A stretch of 64,000 nucleotides of DNA. Origin: Polydactylus sextarius. Lineage: Eukaryota > Chordata > Actinopteri > Polynemidae. A program made the translations under genes and the position numbers. This document shows, piece after piece, positions 46,501-54,724 of this stretch. Every line of letters starts with the position of its first letter. Position 1 is the stretch's first letter. The stretch is taken from the NCBI GenBank assembly GCA_016801845.1, contig CM028908.1, forward strand, positions 18,076,047 to 18,140,046, in the 5' to 3' direction. Under the pieces are notes generated by a model. It made no database searches. It was not told the DNA's origin and worked only from the letters and a program-made list of their open reading frames with translations.

Positions 46501-49357
46501 CAATCACATCATAGGGATACTCCTCAGTTACAGTTGGAAGCACACTGAATCCAAATGCAAATCCTCCAGCCTCCAGCTCAGTCTTATCTGTAGATAAGTC
46601 ATTTTGGTCGCTGTCAACTTCATTAAGCCCAGTATCAGTGACCTTATTATCCTGACTGATTGACTGTGTTTGTTCTTCTACATCCTCAGCAGGGAGTCCT
46701 GTAGAATCACAGTGTATTTCATTATTTTCACTAAAACTCAGCTGCTCCCCATCTTCCTCCTCTCCTGCTTCATCCTCTGTTTCAGTCAGAAGAACAGAGG
46801 GTGTCGATGTATTCTCATCATCAGTGTGACGGCCACCTTCAACCTGGCTCCAGTCAATGTCAGTGTTTTCATCTTCAGTAGTATCAACAGTAGAACAATC
46901 ATCTCCTTTCACTGTGTCCTCAGATCCAGTGCTGTCTATATCACCATCTTTGTCTAATATGTCTACTTCTTTTTGTGTTTCTTCCTCAGTTTGTTCCTCC
47001 GTTATGTCCTCTTTGCCACTGTCTCCTGAGTCCTTGTCATTAGCCTCACTTTTTTCCTCTTTTTCCTGATTCTCCTCAGCCATCTCATGTAGATCTTCAG
47101 TCTCTCCATCAGAGTGAGCCAGATCTCCGTTACAGAGGCTCTGTGGGACATATGGCTCCCCCTGTGGGTGACACTCATGCGGGGGTCTTGGCTTTGGGGC
47201 AACAGGAGGTTTTGGACCACGGACAGGGGGACACGGCCTGGACATCAGCTTGGACTGTACTGTGATGGTCAGATGACTGCGGACCTTTGGCTGAGGAACT
47301 TGCACTGGATTTTGAAAATCTGCATAAAGAGAAAGATAATTAAAAATCTGTTAAAACCACACAAATTAAATATTAATTTCTTATTTTAATTAAAGCACAA
47401 AGTCTTAACTGCAAATACTGAAAATTGTGTAGAAGTCAAAGAGGAAGCCCAGGCCTGTTCAGTAGTCAGTGACATGCAGAATGCTGCAGGGGACATTATC
47501 AGCAGGAAAAACAACAGAGCCACAGGGTACTTACAGGAGGAACAATAACATCTCCCTGTCTGGGAAATGACACATACAGGTTGATCGCATACGGCAGGAT
47601 CAGATAAACAATCAATCAAATTATATTTACATTTACTTATTTGGCAGGCGCTTTTATCCAAAGCAACTCAGTGTGCAGACCAACACAAACGCTTCAGCTG
47701 AGTAAGACATATGAAACAGCAACATAAGGGATGGATTCAGCTAACAGTGAGTCTCTAATCACACTGATTTTTACACTGCAAACCAGATCTTGCTTTTAAA
47801 ATTAGATTTTACATTTAGTACATGTTAAAAAATGTGAGGTCTGAATGCTGGTTATGAAATTTAAAACTGTCATGAAACACACCCGTACTTAGCGAAGTGT
47901 GTACACCCCTTGTCTCTTCCTGTTATTTAGTACCTGCCCTGACGCACATCCTATTAAACCTTCTGTGCACTTTGGTTATCTCTTAGTGCTTTCTTCTCTC
48001 TTTCTTTCTCTCAGTGAGTTTGCACATCTCTTTTTCTCTCTAGACCTCAGTCTGAATGTGATTTGTTTTGGTTAGAAACTGTCATTCATTCTGTCAATGC
48101 TGACAGATATAGTCGACATGTTTTTTTTTTTTTCTATTAATGTCAGTGCTTTTCCTCTTAAGAGTACCAGGTTCTACTTCAGTATGGTCCCCTTGCTGGG
48201 CTCCACACAGGATGTCCATGGGGGAAGGACATTAACAGCATGGCCCCTCATCACTCCTCTATGAACCTCTCCAGGAGTACACATTTTCACAACACAAATG
48301 GACTTCCTTCTCGTCATTCTTTCCCGATTCTCACGAAACACACTCACACCGACGAGCACACACATACACAATCACACACATATAGGTATGCACACACTCT
48401 TTTTGGGGGAGGAAAGGTCTTTTGAGTGCGTCAAAGAACAATAAAACTGGGAGAGAAAACAAGGGTCCCAGTCTGACAAAGCACCCAACTGCAAACAACA
48501 GGATATGAATTATGCAACAAGAATTCAATTAAAACAAATGTTTCTAAAACAAAGGAAGAGATAGACACTGGGACCTTGGCTGAGCCAAACTTACAGGATA
48601 TGATTTCAGAGTGTGTCCTGATTATGAAATGTTACCTGTCAAGTTTTAAGAGCATGTCTGAAATCTAAAGTTACAAGGCTGCAGAACAAAATTGGATTCC
48701 ATTGTTTTTCTCTGAAGAAATGTTATCACACCCAAACCACATAAAGACCCATTTCCCAGCTTCTCTCTATGGAGAAATAATTAATACATAGGACACAGTA
48801 TCTGTAAGACAGGTGACCTTCAGTATAGAACAGTGGTTCTGTCTGCTTTTATAGACTATATAGACTATAATGCTAAATCTAAGCTCAACACAAATCCTAC
48901 AACAGAACATTTAGCTTATCTTTTGGAGCCCTGCACTTAAAGCAACTTTATTAAGAGTCGACCTAATCCACAACTCCCAAAAACTGTCTATATATTATTC
49001 ATAATAAAAGGAATTGTTGTTGTTCAGAGAATCAACGTTTCCATGAAAATTTCAGTAGTTGTACAATCGATCTACAACCACTTTAATATTTCATTTTATC
49101 TGTGGAATAAGTTTCAAACACTTCAGTAGGTAAGTTGTACTTCATCTGAATTTGCACGTTAAATATGTGGAAAATAAAAAGATGAAATGTTTTCAAACAG
49201 AATTCACAAATTTTATAAATTCACGAAACATGGATATTTGTTACAATTTGTTTGTTGTAATGCGAATAAAGTTTGGTTTCTGGACTATTAACATGAACAT
49301 AAAAAATAATAATAACAATAAAAAAAAAAAAAAGGTTAACAACCAACCTGCGTTCAT
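20947..49357 (-). CDS. fgd5: FYVE, RhoGEF and PH domain-containing protein 5, complete
   Basis: A join of 21 minus-strand exons gives 4593 nt including the stop, 1530 residues (human is about 1460). The product is a Cdc42 guanine-nucleotide exchange factor; mammalian FGD5 is prominent in endothelial cells. Residues 24-43 hold a proline motif (GPKPPVAPKPRP). An acidic, low-complexity region follows to about 560, then conserved FGD5 blocks (GYVPETVPEETG, RLKRKDDTLSLPCVI-like, SPSLLIQHEP, KKKKSSFKRFLALKFKRK, two SDYENI motifs). DH spans about 966-1164, PH1 1184-1287, FYVE 1317-1378 and PH2 1431-1530. The FYVE domain has all four Cys pairs and RRHHCNAC but no WxxD, as in mammalian FGD5. Every exon junction keeps phase with GT-AG sites. 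The start (ATG AAC GCA G, 49357) depends on a weak donor; an internal ATG at 47245 is the alternative. The a/b paralogue is undetermined. Confidence 0.95.
22048..22113 (+). pseudogene. tRNA-Glu pseudogene, 66 bp
   Basis: It aligns to the two intact tRNA-Glu(CTC) genes but lacks about six bases in the variable/anticodon-stem region (GCCGCGGCC shortened to GCC). It has substitutions in the acceptor, the anticodon stem and the B box (GGTTTGATTCC). The anticodon arm cannot pair normally, although a TTTT run follows at 22119. It is antisense in the last fgd5 intron. Confidence 0.85.
22173..22327 (-). CDS. fgd5: fgd5 exon, PH2 domain
   Basis: 155 nt, phase 0 to 2; acceptor TTTCCTCAG, donor CTCGCAG|gtcagt. 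It encodes DKVASESLPLQGFTVKL, FHLYHKKTLYYTFRADD and HHTAR. A decayed tRNA-Glu lies 60 bp downstream of the donor on the other strand. Confidence 0.96.
22682..22810 (-). CDS. fgd5: fgd5 exon, PH2 domain
   Basis: 129 nt, phase 0 to 0; acceptor TTCCATCAG, donor CGTGAG|gtgagg. It encodes GSTMSGSLQRRKKSKRKWKR then LWFLLKDKVLYTFTARE, the strongly basic first strands of the C-terminal PH domain. Confidence 0.96.
23024..23095 (+). tRNA. tRNA-Glu (anticodon CTC), second copy
   Basis: 72 bp, identical base for base to the copy at 3472-3543, with intact A and B boxes and anticodon CTC. It sits antisense in the fgd5 intron between the PH2 and linker exons. No TTTT run occurs in the roughly 80 bases after the 3' end, so termination would be inefficient; expression is less certain than for the first copy. 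Confidence 0.92.
23396..23532 (-). CDS. fgd5: fgd5 exon, FYVE-PH2 linker
   Basis: 137 nt, phase 1 to 0; acceptor TCTGTAG, donor AATCAG|gtggac. It encodes a Ser-rich linker containing RPLSAVFQSLQPPSLWKSRK, matching human FSSVFQSINPSTFKKQKK. Confidence 0.93.
23608..23710 (-). CDS. fgd5: fgd5 exon, second half of FYVE finger
   Basis: 103 nt, phase 0 to 1; acceptor TGAATCCAG, donor AAAGAG|gtgaat. It encodes VVCRACSRNRYPLKYLKDRV and AKVCDHCYAELRKR, supplying the last two Cys pairs. Confidence 0.96.
23937..24074 (-). CDS. fgd5: fgd5 exon, first half of FYVE finger
   Basis: 138 nt, phase 0 to 0; acceptor CAAACAG, donor GGCAAG|gtcaga. It encodes PVSHVMMCMNCTTDFSLTLR then RHHCNACGK: the first two zinc-binding Cys pairs and the basic RRHHC motif. 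The WxxD found in classical PI3P-binding FYVE domains is absent (SHVMMC in its place), as in human FGD5. Confidence 0.97.
24277..24373 (-). CDS. fgd5: fgd5 exon, end of PH1
   Basis: 97 nt, phase 2 to 0; acceptor CTTTCAG, donor AGCGAG|gtaag. It encodes the PH C-terminal helix (EREDWFHTLSRAI) with its invariant Trp, then a short linker. Confidence 0.95.
24526..24605 (-). CDS. fgd5: fgd5 exon, PH1 domain
   Basis: 80 nt, phase 0 to 2; acceptor ACACACAG, donor TGCCAG|gtgagc. It encodes VSKPVLDNVLNCLRIEVSDI and TITLSA. Confidence 0.95.
24715..24798 (-). CDS. fgd5: fgd5 exon, PH1 domain
   Basis: 84 nt, phase 0 to 0; acceptor CTTCACCAG, donor ATGAAG|gtacaa. It encodes MNDIMLYTYPQQDGKYRLKN and TLSLSGMK. 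Confidence 0.95.
24907..24921 (+). promoter_or_regulatory. CTCF-like motif, plus orientation
   Basis: CCACCAGGTGGCGGC matches all 15 positions of the CTCF core CCASYAGRKGGCRSY. It lies in an fgd5 intron and points away from the minus-orientation site at 18892. Confidence 0.4.
26800..27310 (+). repeat. Interspersed repeat of a fish MITE-like family, degraded
   Basis: It shows the layout of a repeat I recognise from percomorph introns: an opening like TTTTGGAAAATCCAATG, a middle with TTAGCTTAGCATAAATGC then AGAAACAGGGAAAC, and an end AAGAAAGCTAATTAGTATAT then TTCCCC that is roughly inverted relative to the opening. No coding capacity. Family name not assigned. Confidence 0.5.
27429..27497 (-). 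CDS. fgd5: fgd5 exon, PH1 domain
   Basis: 69 nt, phase 0 to 0; acceptor TTTTGGCAG, donor TTTCTG|gtaata. It encodes MFVKEGTLMKVSRKSRQPRH and LFL, the first PH strands with basic residues. Confidence 0.95.
27639..27710 (-). CDS. fgd5: fgd5 exon, DH-PH linker
   Basis: 72 nt, phase 0 to 0; acceptor TTCCCGCAG, donor GGAAGG|gtgagc. It encodes ENLLRLVHIEYSVKGKRDLL and KPGR, where PH1 begins. Confidence 0.95.
28421..28479 (-). CDS. fgd5: fgd5 exon, end of DH domain
   Basis: 59 nt; acceptor TTGTTGCAG, donor CAGGGG|gtgagt; phase 1 to 0. It encodes the last DH helix, ALVIVSEVADQANDNLKQG. Confidence 0.95.
28667..28717 (-). CDS. fgd5: fgd5 exon, DH domain (51 nt)
   Basis: Acceptor TTTCCTCCAG, donor CGCAAG|gttaaa; phase 1 to 1. 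It encodes DYLNNLSPDSKEYEDTQ, aligned to human DYLNNLCPDSAEYDNTQ. Confidence 0.95.
28947..29037 (-). CDS. fgd5: fgd5 exon, DH catalytic helix
   Basis: 91 nt; acceptor GTGTACAG, donor CTCACAG|gtaatt; phase 0 to 1. It encodes KRGPEEAEVPLKHQLLQVIV and then RVLQYRMLLT, which corresponds to the conserved DH helix that contacts Rho GTPases (QR-YxLLL type). Confidence 0.96.
29683..29787. repeat. CA-rich compound simple repeat
   Basis: Interrupted CACA, TATATA and GCGCAC tracts. Confidence 0.9.
30619..30644. repeat. (CA)n microsatellite
   Basis: Thirteen CA units. Confidence 0.95.
31502..31563. repeat. (CA)n microsatellite
   Basis: About 60 bases of pure CA. Confidence 0.98.
31725..31920. repeat. 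Degraded interspersed repeat of fish genomes
   Basis: Phrases such as GATCACTGTGACCTTTGAC and GTTTGTACCAAATTTGAAG then AAATGACCTCAAGAT resemble a repeat common in percomorph introns, with two related sub-units (CCTTGAGATTTCCTCAAGAT and ACCTCAAGATATTATTGTGA). Family name not assigned. Confidence 0.5.
33418..33574 (-). CDS. fgd5: fgd5 exon, DH domain
   Basis: 157 nt; acceptor TTGTGAAG, donor TTTGAG|gtaag; phase 2 to 0. It encodes WEDSQRVVDVILSRRENFDV and a second helix ending in SIVKKFE. Confidence 0.96.
33690..33990. repeat. Interspersed repeat with inverted arms
   Basis: The left arm TAGTTTAGCTTAGCACAAAG (about 33730) and the right arm TTTTTATGCTAAGATAAGCT (about 33921) are inverted relatives. 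Between them lies GTGAGCTTTAGAAGTGCTGG, another block of the same fish repeat type seen at 26800. It probably belongs to the same or a related non-autonomous family. Confidence 0.55.
34393..34544 (-). CDS. fgd5: fgd5 exon, DH domain
   Basis: 152 nt; acceptor GTGTGCAG, donor CAGTG|gtaag; phase 0 to 2. It encodes DFRSAVTDTVG through LPQVYTLHSSILTELEDRL, the central DH helices. Confidence 0.96.
34545..37293 (-). other. fgd5: fgd5 intron within the DH domain
   Basis: 2.7 kb with no exon visible. It contains T-runs near 34571-34600 and a (CCCA)n-CA tract at about 35418-35450. Nothing else is recognised. Confidence 0.85.
35418..35450. repeat. (CCCA)n-(CA)n simple repeat
   Basis: CACCCACCCACCCACC followed by a CA run. 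Confidence 0.9.
37294..37324 (-). CDS. fgd5: fgd5 exon, DH domain (31 nt)
   Basis: A natural microexon: acceptor TTTTGCAG, 31 nt, donor CAAGAA|gtaaga. It encodes LHVSAMKHLQE and bridges phase 2 to phase 0. Its boundaries are fixed by the flanking exons and by alignment to the human AYVEMLQHL segment. Confidence 0.93.
37706..37764 (-). CDS. fgd5: fgd5 exon, start of DH domain
   Basis: 59 nt; acceptor GTGACATAG, donor AAACT|gtaagc; phase 0 to 2. It encodes TDGRSRAYYVAKELVDSEK, the first DH helix (human RALVIAQELLSSEK). Confidence 0.95.
38741..38858 (-). CDS. fgd5: fgd5 exon encoding SAYTEP acidic linker
   Basis: 118 nt; acceptor CTTGGCAG, donor CGACAG|gtgag; phase 2 to 0. It encodes residues 925-964, beginning SAYTEPF and rich in Glu. 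It aligns with human AYTEPYKV and the EE-rich linker before the DH domain. Confidence 0.95.
38859..41279 (-). other. fgd5: fgd5 intron, left of microexon
   Basis: AT-rich, with CA-rich repeats at about 39982-40040 and no coding exon. If the microexon is skipped, this joins the next intron into one of 5.7 kb. Confidence 0.8.
39982..40040. repeat. CA-rich simple repeat
   Basis: Interrupted CACACA and CATGCA tracts. Confidence 0.9.
41280..41312 (-). CDS. fgd5: Candidate fgd5 microexon, 33 nt, probably alternative
   Basis: On the minus strand this has acceptor TCTCTTGTTACAG, 33 nt, then donor ACAG|gtgagc. It is phase 2 at both ends, matching its neighbours, has no stop, and would add 11 residues (RRIKGDKSSEN) just before the SAYTEP block. 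Skipping or including it leaves the frame intact. I know of no equivalent segment in human FGD5, so this is a prediction. Confidence 0.4.
41313..44555 (-). other. fgd5: fgd5 intron following the large exon
   Basis: 3.2 kb. The part next to the microexon (about 41340-41720) is markedly more C-rich and carries FOX- and ETS-type motifs at 41563-41575. The rest is AT-rich with a pyrimidine-rich tract at about 43560-43710. No exon was recognised. Confidence 0.8.
44556..47319 (-). CDS. fgd5: fgd5 large exon (N-terminal acidic region)
   Basis: A 2764-nt exon with acceptor CTCTTTATGCAG and donor GAAAG|gtaaag, phase 1 in and phase 2 out. It encodes residues 4-924: proline motif, Glu/Asp/Ser-rich low-complexity region, the basic stretch KKKKSSFKRFLALKFKRK, and two DYENI tyrosine motifs (DTSDYENIPAMSSDYENI) shared with human FGD5. 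A single very large 5' exon is also the mammalian arrangement. Confidence 0.97.
47320..49347 (-). other. fgd5: fgd5 first coding intron
   Basis: 2 kb. It contains a degraded repeat at about 47625-47690, T- and C-rich tracts, and an A-run at 49319-49333 just inside the donor. No other exon with a phase-1 end and an ATG stands out. Confidence 0.6.
47625..47690 (+). repeat. Fragment of a widespread fish repeat
   Basis: TTACTTATTTGGCAGGCGCT followed by TTTATCCAAAGCAACT matches a motif very common in teleost genomes (consensus from memory TTTGGCAGACGCTTTTATCC). The fragment is short, and its family is not assigned. Confidence 0.55.
49348..49357 (-). CDS. fgd5: fgd5 coding exon 1 (start codon)
   Basis: ATG AAC GCA G, then donor gttggtt. 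Phase 1 matches the acceptor of the large exon, giving the start MNADFQNPVQVPQPK. The frame is closed by a TGA four codons upstream, so this is the first in-frame ATG. The donor is weak beyond GT. If it is not used, translation probably begins at the ATG at 47245 (MSRPCPPVRGPKPP), closer to the human start MFRGPKPP. Confidence 0.55.
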
Positions 49358-49700
49358 TGTGCGACATCATCATCCACGGGTTCCGACAGTTCTCCTCATG
49401 TTTCCCCGCACCGTCCTTCTCCGATTTACTTGTAAAGTTTAATCCATAAACAAACACATTGCGAGTGAAGAAGAAGAAGAAGAAGTTGCTGTGGAAGAAC
49501 TGAGGAACATTTCGTCTTGTGTTGTTCTCACTCGCAGGGAGACGCTTGTGTTTGCTGGTGTGAGCAGCTGAGCTCTCAGCCGCTGAACATCTCCAGTGCT
49601 GATGCTTCGTTAAACTGGTGCGCTCCTGTGTGGAAACGGGAGGTGGTGGTCGGAGCTTCCTGGGGCAGGACTACACAGCAGAGCGCGGAGATACAGCGCG
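49358..49700 (-). promoter_or_regulatory. fgd5: fgd5 5'UTR and candidate proximal promoter
   Basis: Sequence immediately upstream of the start ATG, richer in G+C than its surroundings. Motifs seen are a FOX-type ATAAACAAACA at 49446-49456 and an ETS-type CTTCCTG (CAGGAAG on the minus strand) at 49656-49662. Three tandem ATGs at 49373-49365 precede the start out of frame. No TATA box is convincing, and the transcription start is not visible. Confidence 0.45.
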
Positions 49701-51810
49701 AACCTGTGTTTCGTGTTTTTCTGCAATGCACACCAATATATCACAGTTATTGTGGTGTGGTTTTACGTAAAGATAGATTATTAGTGTGATATTATATTCA
49801 CAATGATCACAATTATGGTCGTGTTTTGTTTGCAGGACGCCTCTCCACAGATGTGTACAGCGGTGCCATATTCCAGTGGCAGCGAGGTAAAACCGAATTA
49901 GACCAAACCAATTCAGCCACAATTCACTTAAAGGATTTTAAATCTGCAGCTATTGTTTTTGTACACAGATTATCATCATCACGAGAAACATGCCTGGACT
50001 TGAACATCATATTTGTAGATGACTATCAAGCAGATACTCTTCTCACTGTTTTCACTAACATGTTCTGCTCATTTCCTGAACCAGAACAGTGCATAGAAAG
50101 GTTCCTAAAAGCAGTTTCCAAAAACAGTTTGTCTAGGACACCAAAGCTTTTGCTATTGGCCGGGCTTCCTGGCGCGGCATCTGTTGCATGATTGAATGAA
50201 TGCAACCCTTTAAAAACTTTTCTTCATAACAGGAAACCGCTCTCCCTGTTTCCTGCACAACAGGCAACACTTCCTTAGCAACAGATGGGAAAGGTTGGCG
50301 ATGTTAACCCCTTCGGTAATCTGTAACAGAGCTGATTGAGTGGTGTTTTGTTTGTCTGTCCTGATGGTTCGAGGAACACACAAAACTTTGAACAGGCTCC
50401 AGTCTGGGGATCCATGGTGGGCTTTCAAGGACAGAGACACCTTGTGCAACACACTGGGAGGCTGGGATCATCTCCCACTTGGGGTCTTTGACTTGACAGC
50501 TCCCAATGGTGGTTAAACGCCCACACATTGGGATGAGAATATCTCACCTCTTTTTATCCCCTCCTTCTTTTCCTTTAGCTCTTGTACACACTTGAAGGTC
50601 AAACAAAGCAGCGCACCTCAGGGTTTTTTACAGGAGAGTTGAATTGGAGAGATAGAGTAGAGAGGCACAATAAAAGAATCAGCGGTGCTGTATCGCCACA
50701 GGGATCTGGTCCTGTCTGCTGCAGCGCCATACAGAGCCATACATTTTACACGCAGCAAAATCCCCATTCCAGATGGTTTGGTGCAGGAAGGATTAGGCAC
50801 TGCTGCAGGTGCAGAGCTCTATCAGACTCTAAGAGGTGGTCAGTGTCATAATTACCACATGTTATCTTTACTGTTGCATGAGGGTCATCTCATTAAAGAC
50901 TAAATGTTTTGATGGAAGGAATGATGCATTTCTAAATAATTAAGCATGGCACTAAAGAGGCTGTTTATTATAAAATCGTTGCTGTTGAAGATGTGACCAT
51001 TGTGTTTGCTGCAGCAATTACGCTGTAAATAGGATGCTGAGTAATGTATTTTGCAATCTGCTGCAGCGCCACCAAAACAATTAAATCATTGTGACTCAGT
51101 TGTTTTGTTTCCACTTGTTAAAATATGATACTGTAAAAACTATTATGGAGTGCTGAAGCCAAGACAGTTTTTAATGTGTCAGTAGTAGCACATTTATAGC
51201 TGCCATAAAGTAACCTTTTGTTTTTGAATTGGATGACTAAAGATAGCTCCGCTCTGTTTTTTTGGCAGTGCCAAATGTTTCTCTCTCAGGAGCATTTTAC
51301 TCACAATTGCTACACATGACCTTTTTTGCTTTCATTTGAGCAAAATATGTTTTGCCTTTGCAGGGTGTGCAAATAGAACCTGTCAAGAGTATTGTGTCAT
51401 GTGAGTGCAGAGAAGAATGGCTTTAGGAGTAAATATCCCTCCAGATGTGGCACAGACGGTCAAAACATGTTTTTGGACGGAGGACACAAATTTCCTGGAC
51501 CGCCTCTGGCTGCGCACTGTGCTCTGTCACCCCACCTGGAACATGACTTGACTGGATGAACAAAAAAAAAGAGGAGAAGGGGGACGGAGATATTAGGAAA
51601 AACATGCCATAGTAGCAGGGAACAAAGTGACTATATCTCCCCTCCACTTGGCTGCTCACAGAACACCAAACAGGAAAGGGATTAGGGAAAGGGGTCAGCA
51701 ATTTGTTCCCAGAGCTGAGACAATCCATAACACCTGCTTTGCCAGAGAGTGGACACTGAACTGAATGGATGTGCTGAGTGTTTTTACTCCCCTCTGAGGG
51801 TAAAGCCATG

Positions 51811-51818
51811 TGACGTCA
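51811..51818. promoter_or_regulatory. CRE palindrome TGACGTCA
   Basis: A perfect palindrome 2.5 kb upstream of the fgd5 start, in ordinary AT-rich context, so weaker evidence than the one at 14176. Confidence 0.25.
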
Positions 51819-52534
51819 CACTTTCACACTTTTGATTACTGGAAAGCACATGTTTTGATTTTTGCTCCATTAAGGCACAGCATGATGCATGTAATATATG
51901 TGTGTATGTTGTTGGCACGTTTACTGCAGGAATAATTTTGACTGAAAGAAAGCGCTTAATGGTGCCATTATGCAAACAAGCTGTTGTGCATTAAGTTCCA
52001 GTATTGATTTATGTGATACTCAAGTACAATCAGGCAGAGGTCTTCCACTCTTTAAAATGACCTAAACACCTTTGTAATTGGATGGCAAAGCTTTTGACTG
52101 CTGTAATAGATCGAGTCACTATTGACACTATTTATTGATTCCCAGCTGTGAACAACCAGTAAGGAGCGCGCCCCTGCTACTTGTACATTTGCTCTGAGCT
52201 TTAGATTCTGATTAAGGGTGGAGGATATGTATATAACAGGGCAGCAGGCGTTATTAAAATGTCAGAAAACTGAAGAGTGCAGAGATTACTTTAGGATTAA
52301 TGGAGTTTGGTTGTTTTTGACAAAGAGCTGTGACAAGATATATGATGCATTATTAAATACAGTCACATCAACCGATGGTGCCCAAGAAACTCAGGTGTCT
52401 TTTTGCATAAACAGAGTTTTTTTCTAACCTGAGTGAAGTAAGAAAACTCTGATGTCAGCACAGTGTACTCCACTCCTCCAACAATATAAAGCAAGGTCCC
52501 CCTTCCCCCAGCCCCCTAGTGACTACCTTAGCAT

Positions 52535-52536
<2 letters not shown>

Positions 52537-52571
<35 letters not shown>
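52537..52571. repeat. (CA)n microsatellite
   Basis: About 35 bases of pure AC. Confidence 0.97.
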
Positions 52572-52576
<5 letters not shown>

Positions 52577-54680
52577 TAGTTTTACAGTAAACAGGTGGAC
52601 CACAAAAGTCAGCACTTCATCAAAAAGCGGCAAATACAGGCTTAATTCCCCACAGGACTCACACAGCGCCACAGCAAATCAATGAAACTGGCCTGTATCA
52701 TTGTTGTCATTTGAATAACAAAGACACATTATATTACATTCAAAAATGTCCAAGGTATGTTATTGTTATTGTGCTGGAGTCATCACAAAGTGGATTTCTC
52801 CCATGTGTAAGCACTTTTCTTGAACAGCAAAAAAGACAGAAGCATAATTTATCTAATCTATCTAAATCCTGACCGAGTGCTGCTTCGGTGGCTCATTAGG
52901 ACAAATTCAAGTTGTAAATTCAGCAGTGGTGTTTGTGTTAAGTCTAGCCTACTCTGAGATAAAGCAGCAGGAGTACTCCATTACCAAAAAACACAGTTGT
53001 ATTTCTCTGTGGTAAAAGGCCATGACTACGACACAATGGCTGTCACAACTGCTGTTAATTAACCTGAAGCCCAGAGAGTAGGTCAGACTGTGATAACAGA
53101 TGAATTTGTTATTCTTTTTCTCTATTGTAACAGGGACAATCCTCCATGCTGTACTGTAAAAACAATGATTCACTGGTTCAAAATTCTCATAGAGCCCTTT
53201 AAAGAAGCATTCATGCCCACTCCAAATAAAGCACAATTCCTCAGTCAAAACATTATGCTTTTGGAGTGAAAGATTAATGTGTACTGTAGATGCTTTTCAT
53301 TGTGAGACACTGTTGCATTTGTGCAGTTTTCTGTCTCTGCAGCTTTTTTACTGCATCATATATTTTCTCACTCTCTGCAGTATGTCTTTGTTTATCATTT
53401 TAATACTGGTGAACACTCAAGTCTCATGAGGAAATATAACACAAATTCTCTGCATGGGAACTGCCCTGCGCGTGTTAGGTAGGTGTGTACACACCAACAT
53501 AACATATGAATGAAGAAATAAAGCAAGTGTGTTTTCTGTCCACGAGCACCGTCTTGATTGTGTACGGGACTAAAGGATCTAGAGGGAAAACAATAGGATC
53601 ATGAAAAAAAAAAGCCCCGAGCCAGAGTTTACTCTTCCTGTGAGTGTTTTCACATTTCTCAGCCAAAGAAGTCTGGGCGGATGCAGGTACTCCTGCTAGT
53701 GAAACACTCGTCTTTGGCACAGCTTTTATATAGTCTCACGCAAGTTTAGCCGACAGTGTGAATACACTGTAAGACTTATGTAACAGCATGCACAAAAAGA
53801 ACCTGTGTCATTTGATCACATGTACACAGCTTAAATGTTTGTTTTTCTAATTAGAATGAATTAACTATTTGATATGTCACAAATGCAAAGTGCAATATCA
53901 TCCTTGATGCGTCGTTACATTAATGATAATAACAAAAAAAATTTGCACGGTATCAGCACAAACCACAAGTCAGACTATTGATAAGTCCAAACTTTTCATT
54001 CCACACAACAGTATGTGTACAAACTGTCTGTGTTACAAAAACACAATGATACTCATACACACACATCACAAGAAGGAAAACATATTTGGGGACTTTCCAA
54101 CTTCTTTTGACAATGCATCTTTTATCATGCTGCCCCTGTGCATAGATATGAGTGAGAGATGTGATGTCCGTGTGCTCATTTATGTGTGTGTGTTCACCCA
54201 GCCTGGCTCTAGTTGGTCTAGATAGCTGTGTGGAAAACACAGATGGTTGTTGCTTTTGCTTCTTCCGCCAGACCTGTGTGACCTTCTATACAAAGATAAC
54301 AGGGCGGTCTCTTATCCCTAGGACCCCCCCGTCCAAAAAACAGCCAGGCCTGGCAGCTCAGACAGAGCACTTCCTCCCTTCGAGCTGTCTGATAGAACAA
54401 TATCAACAGCCAACACTACAACCTCCCTTTTGTGCTTCCACTAGGCTTTTGTTTTGAAATAATTAAGCCCTTTTTAACTGAGACGCATCCCTGACAGACA
54501 GGAAATGAGATTTCTGCATTAACATACTATTAAGTTCATAGCATTATTATAATATCCTAATAGTTCTAATAACTCACTTTTCATGCATGTTTAACGTCAT
54601 ATGAAAACCCAATCAGAAAATGTTGTTTTGTTGCATGTTTGTTTTTATGAAAAGTAATTTTATAGGCTGGAATACAGGAT

Positions 54681-54724
54681 TATTATATATGCTGTTTTAG
54701 TTATATTATATATGCTGTTTTAGT
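54681..54724 (+). repeat. 22-bp tandem duplication
   Basis: The unit TATTATATATGCTGTTTTAG occurs twice in succession with two bases between the copies. Confidence 0.9.

Noticed and set aside
44994..46957. Plus-strand frames inside the large fgd5 exon
   Set aside because: Shadows of the long minus-strand coding exon.
49517..50191. Plus-strand frames of 90 and 121 codons next to the fgd5 promoter
   Set aside because: The first has no ATG start, and neither resembles a known protein. Only the splice-like segment 49836-49886 is kept as a finding.
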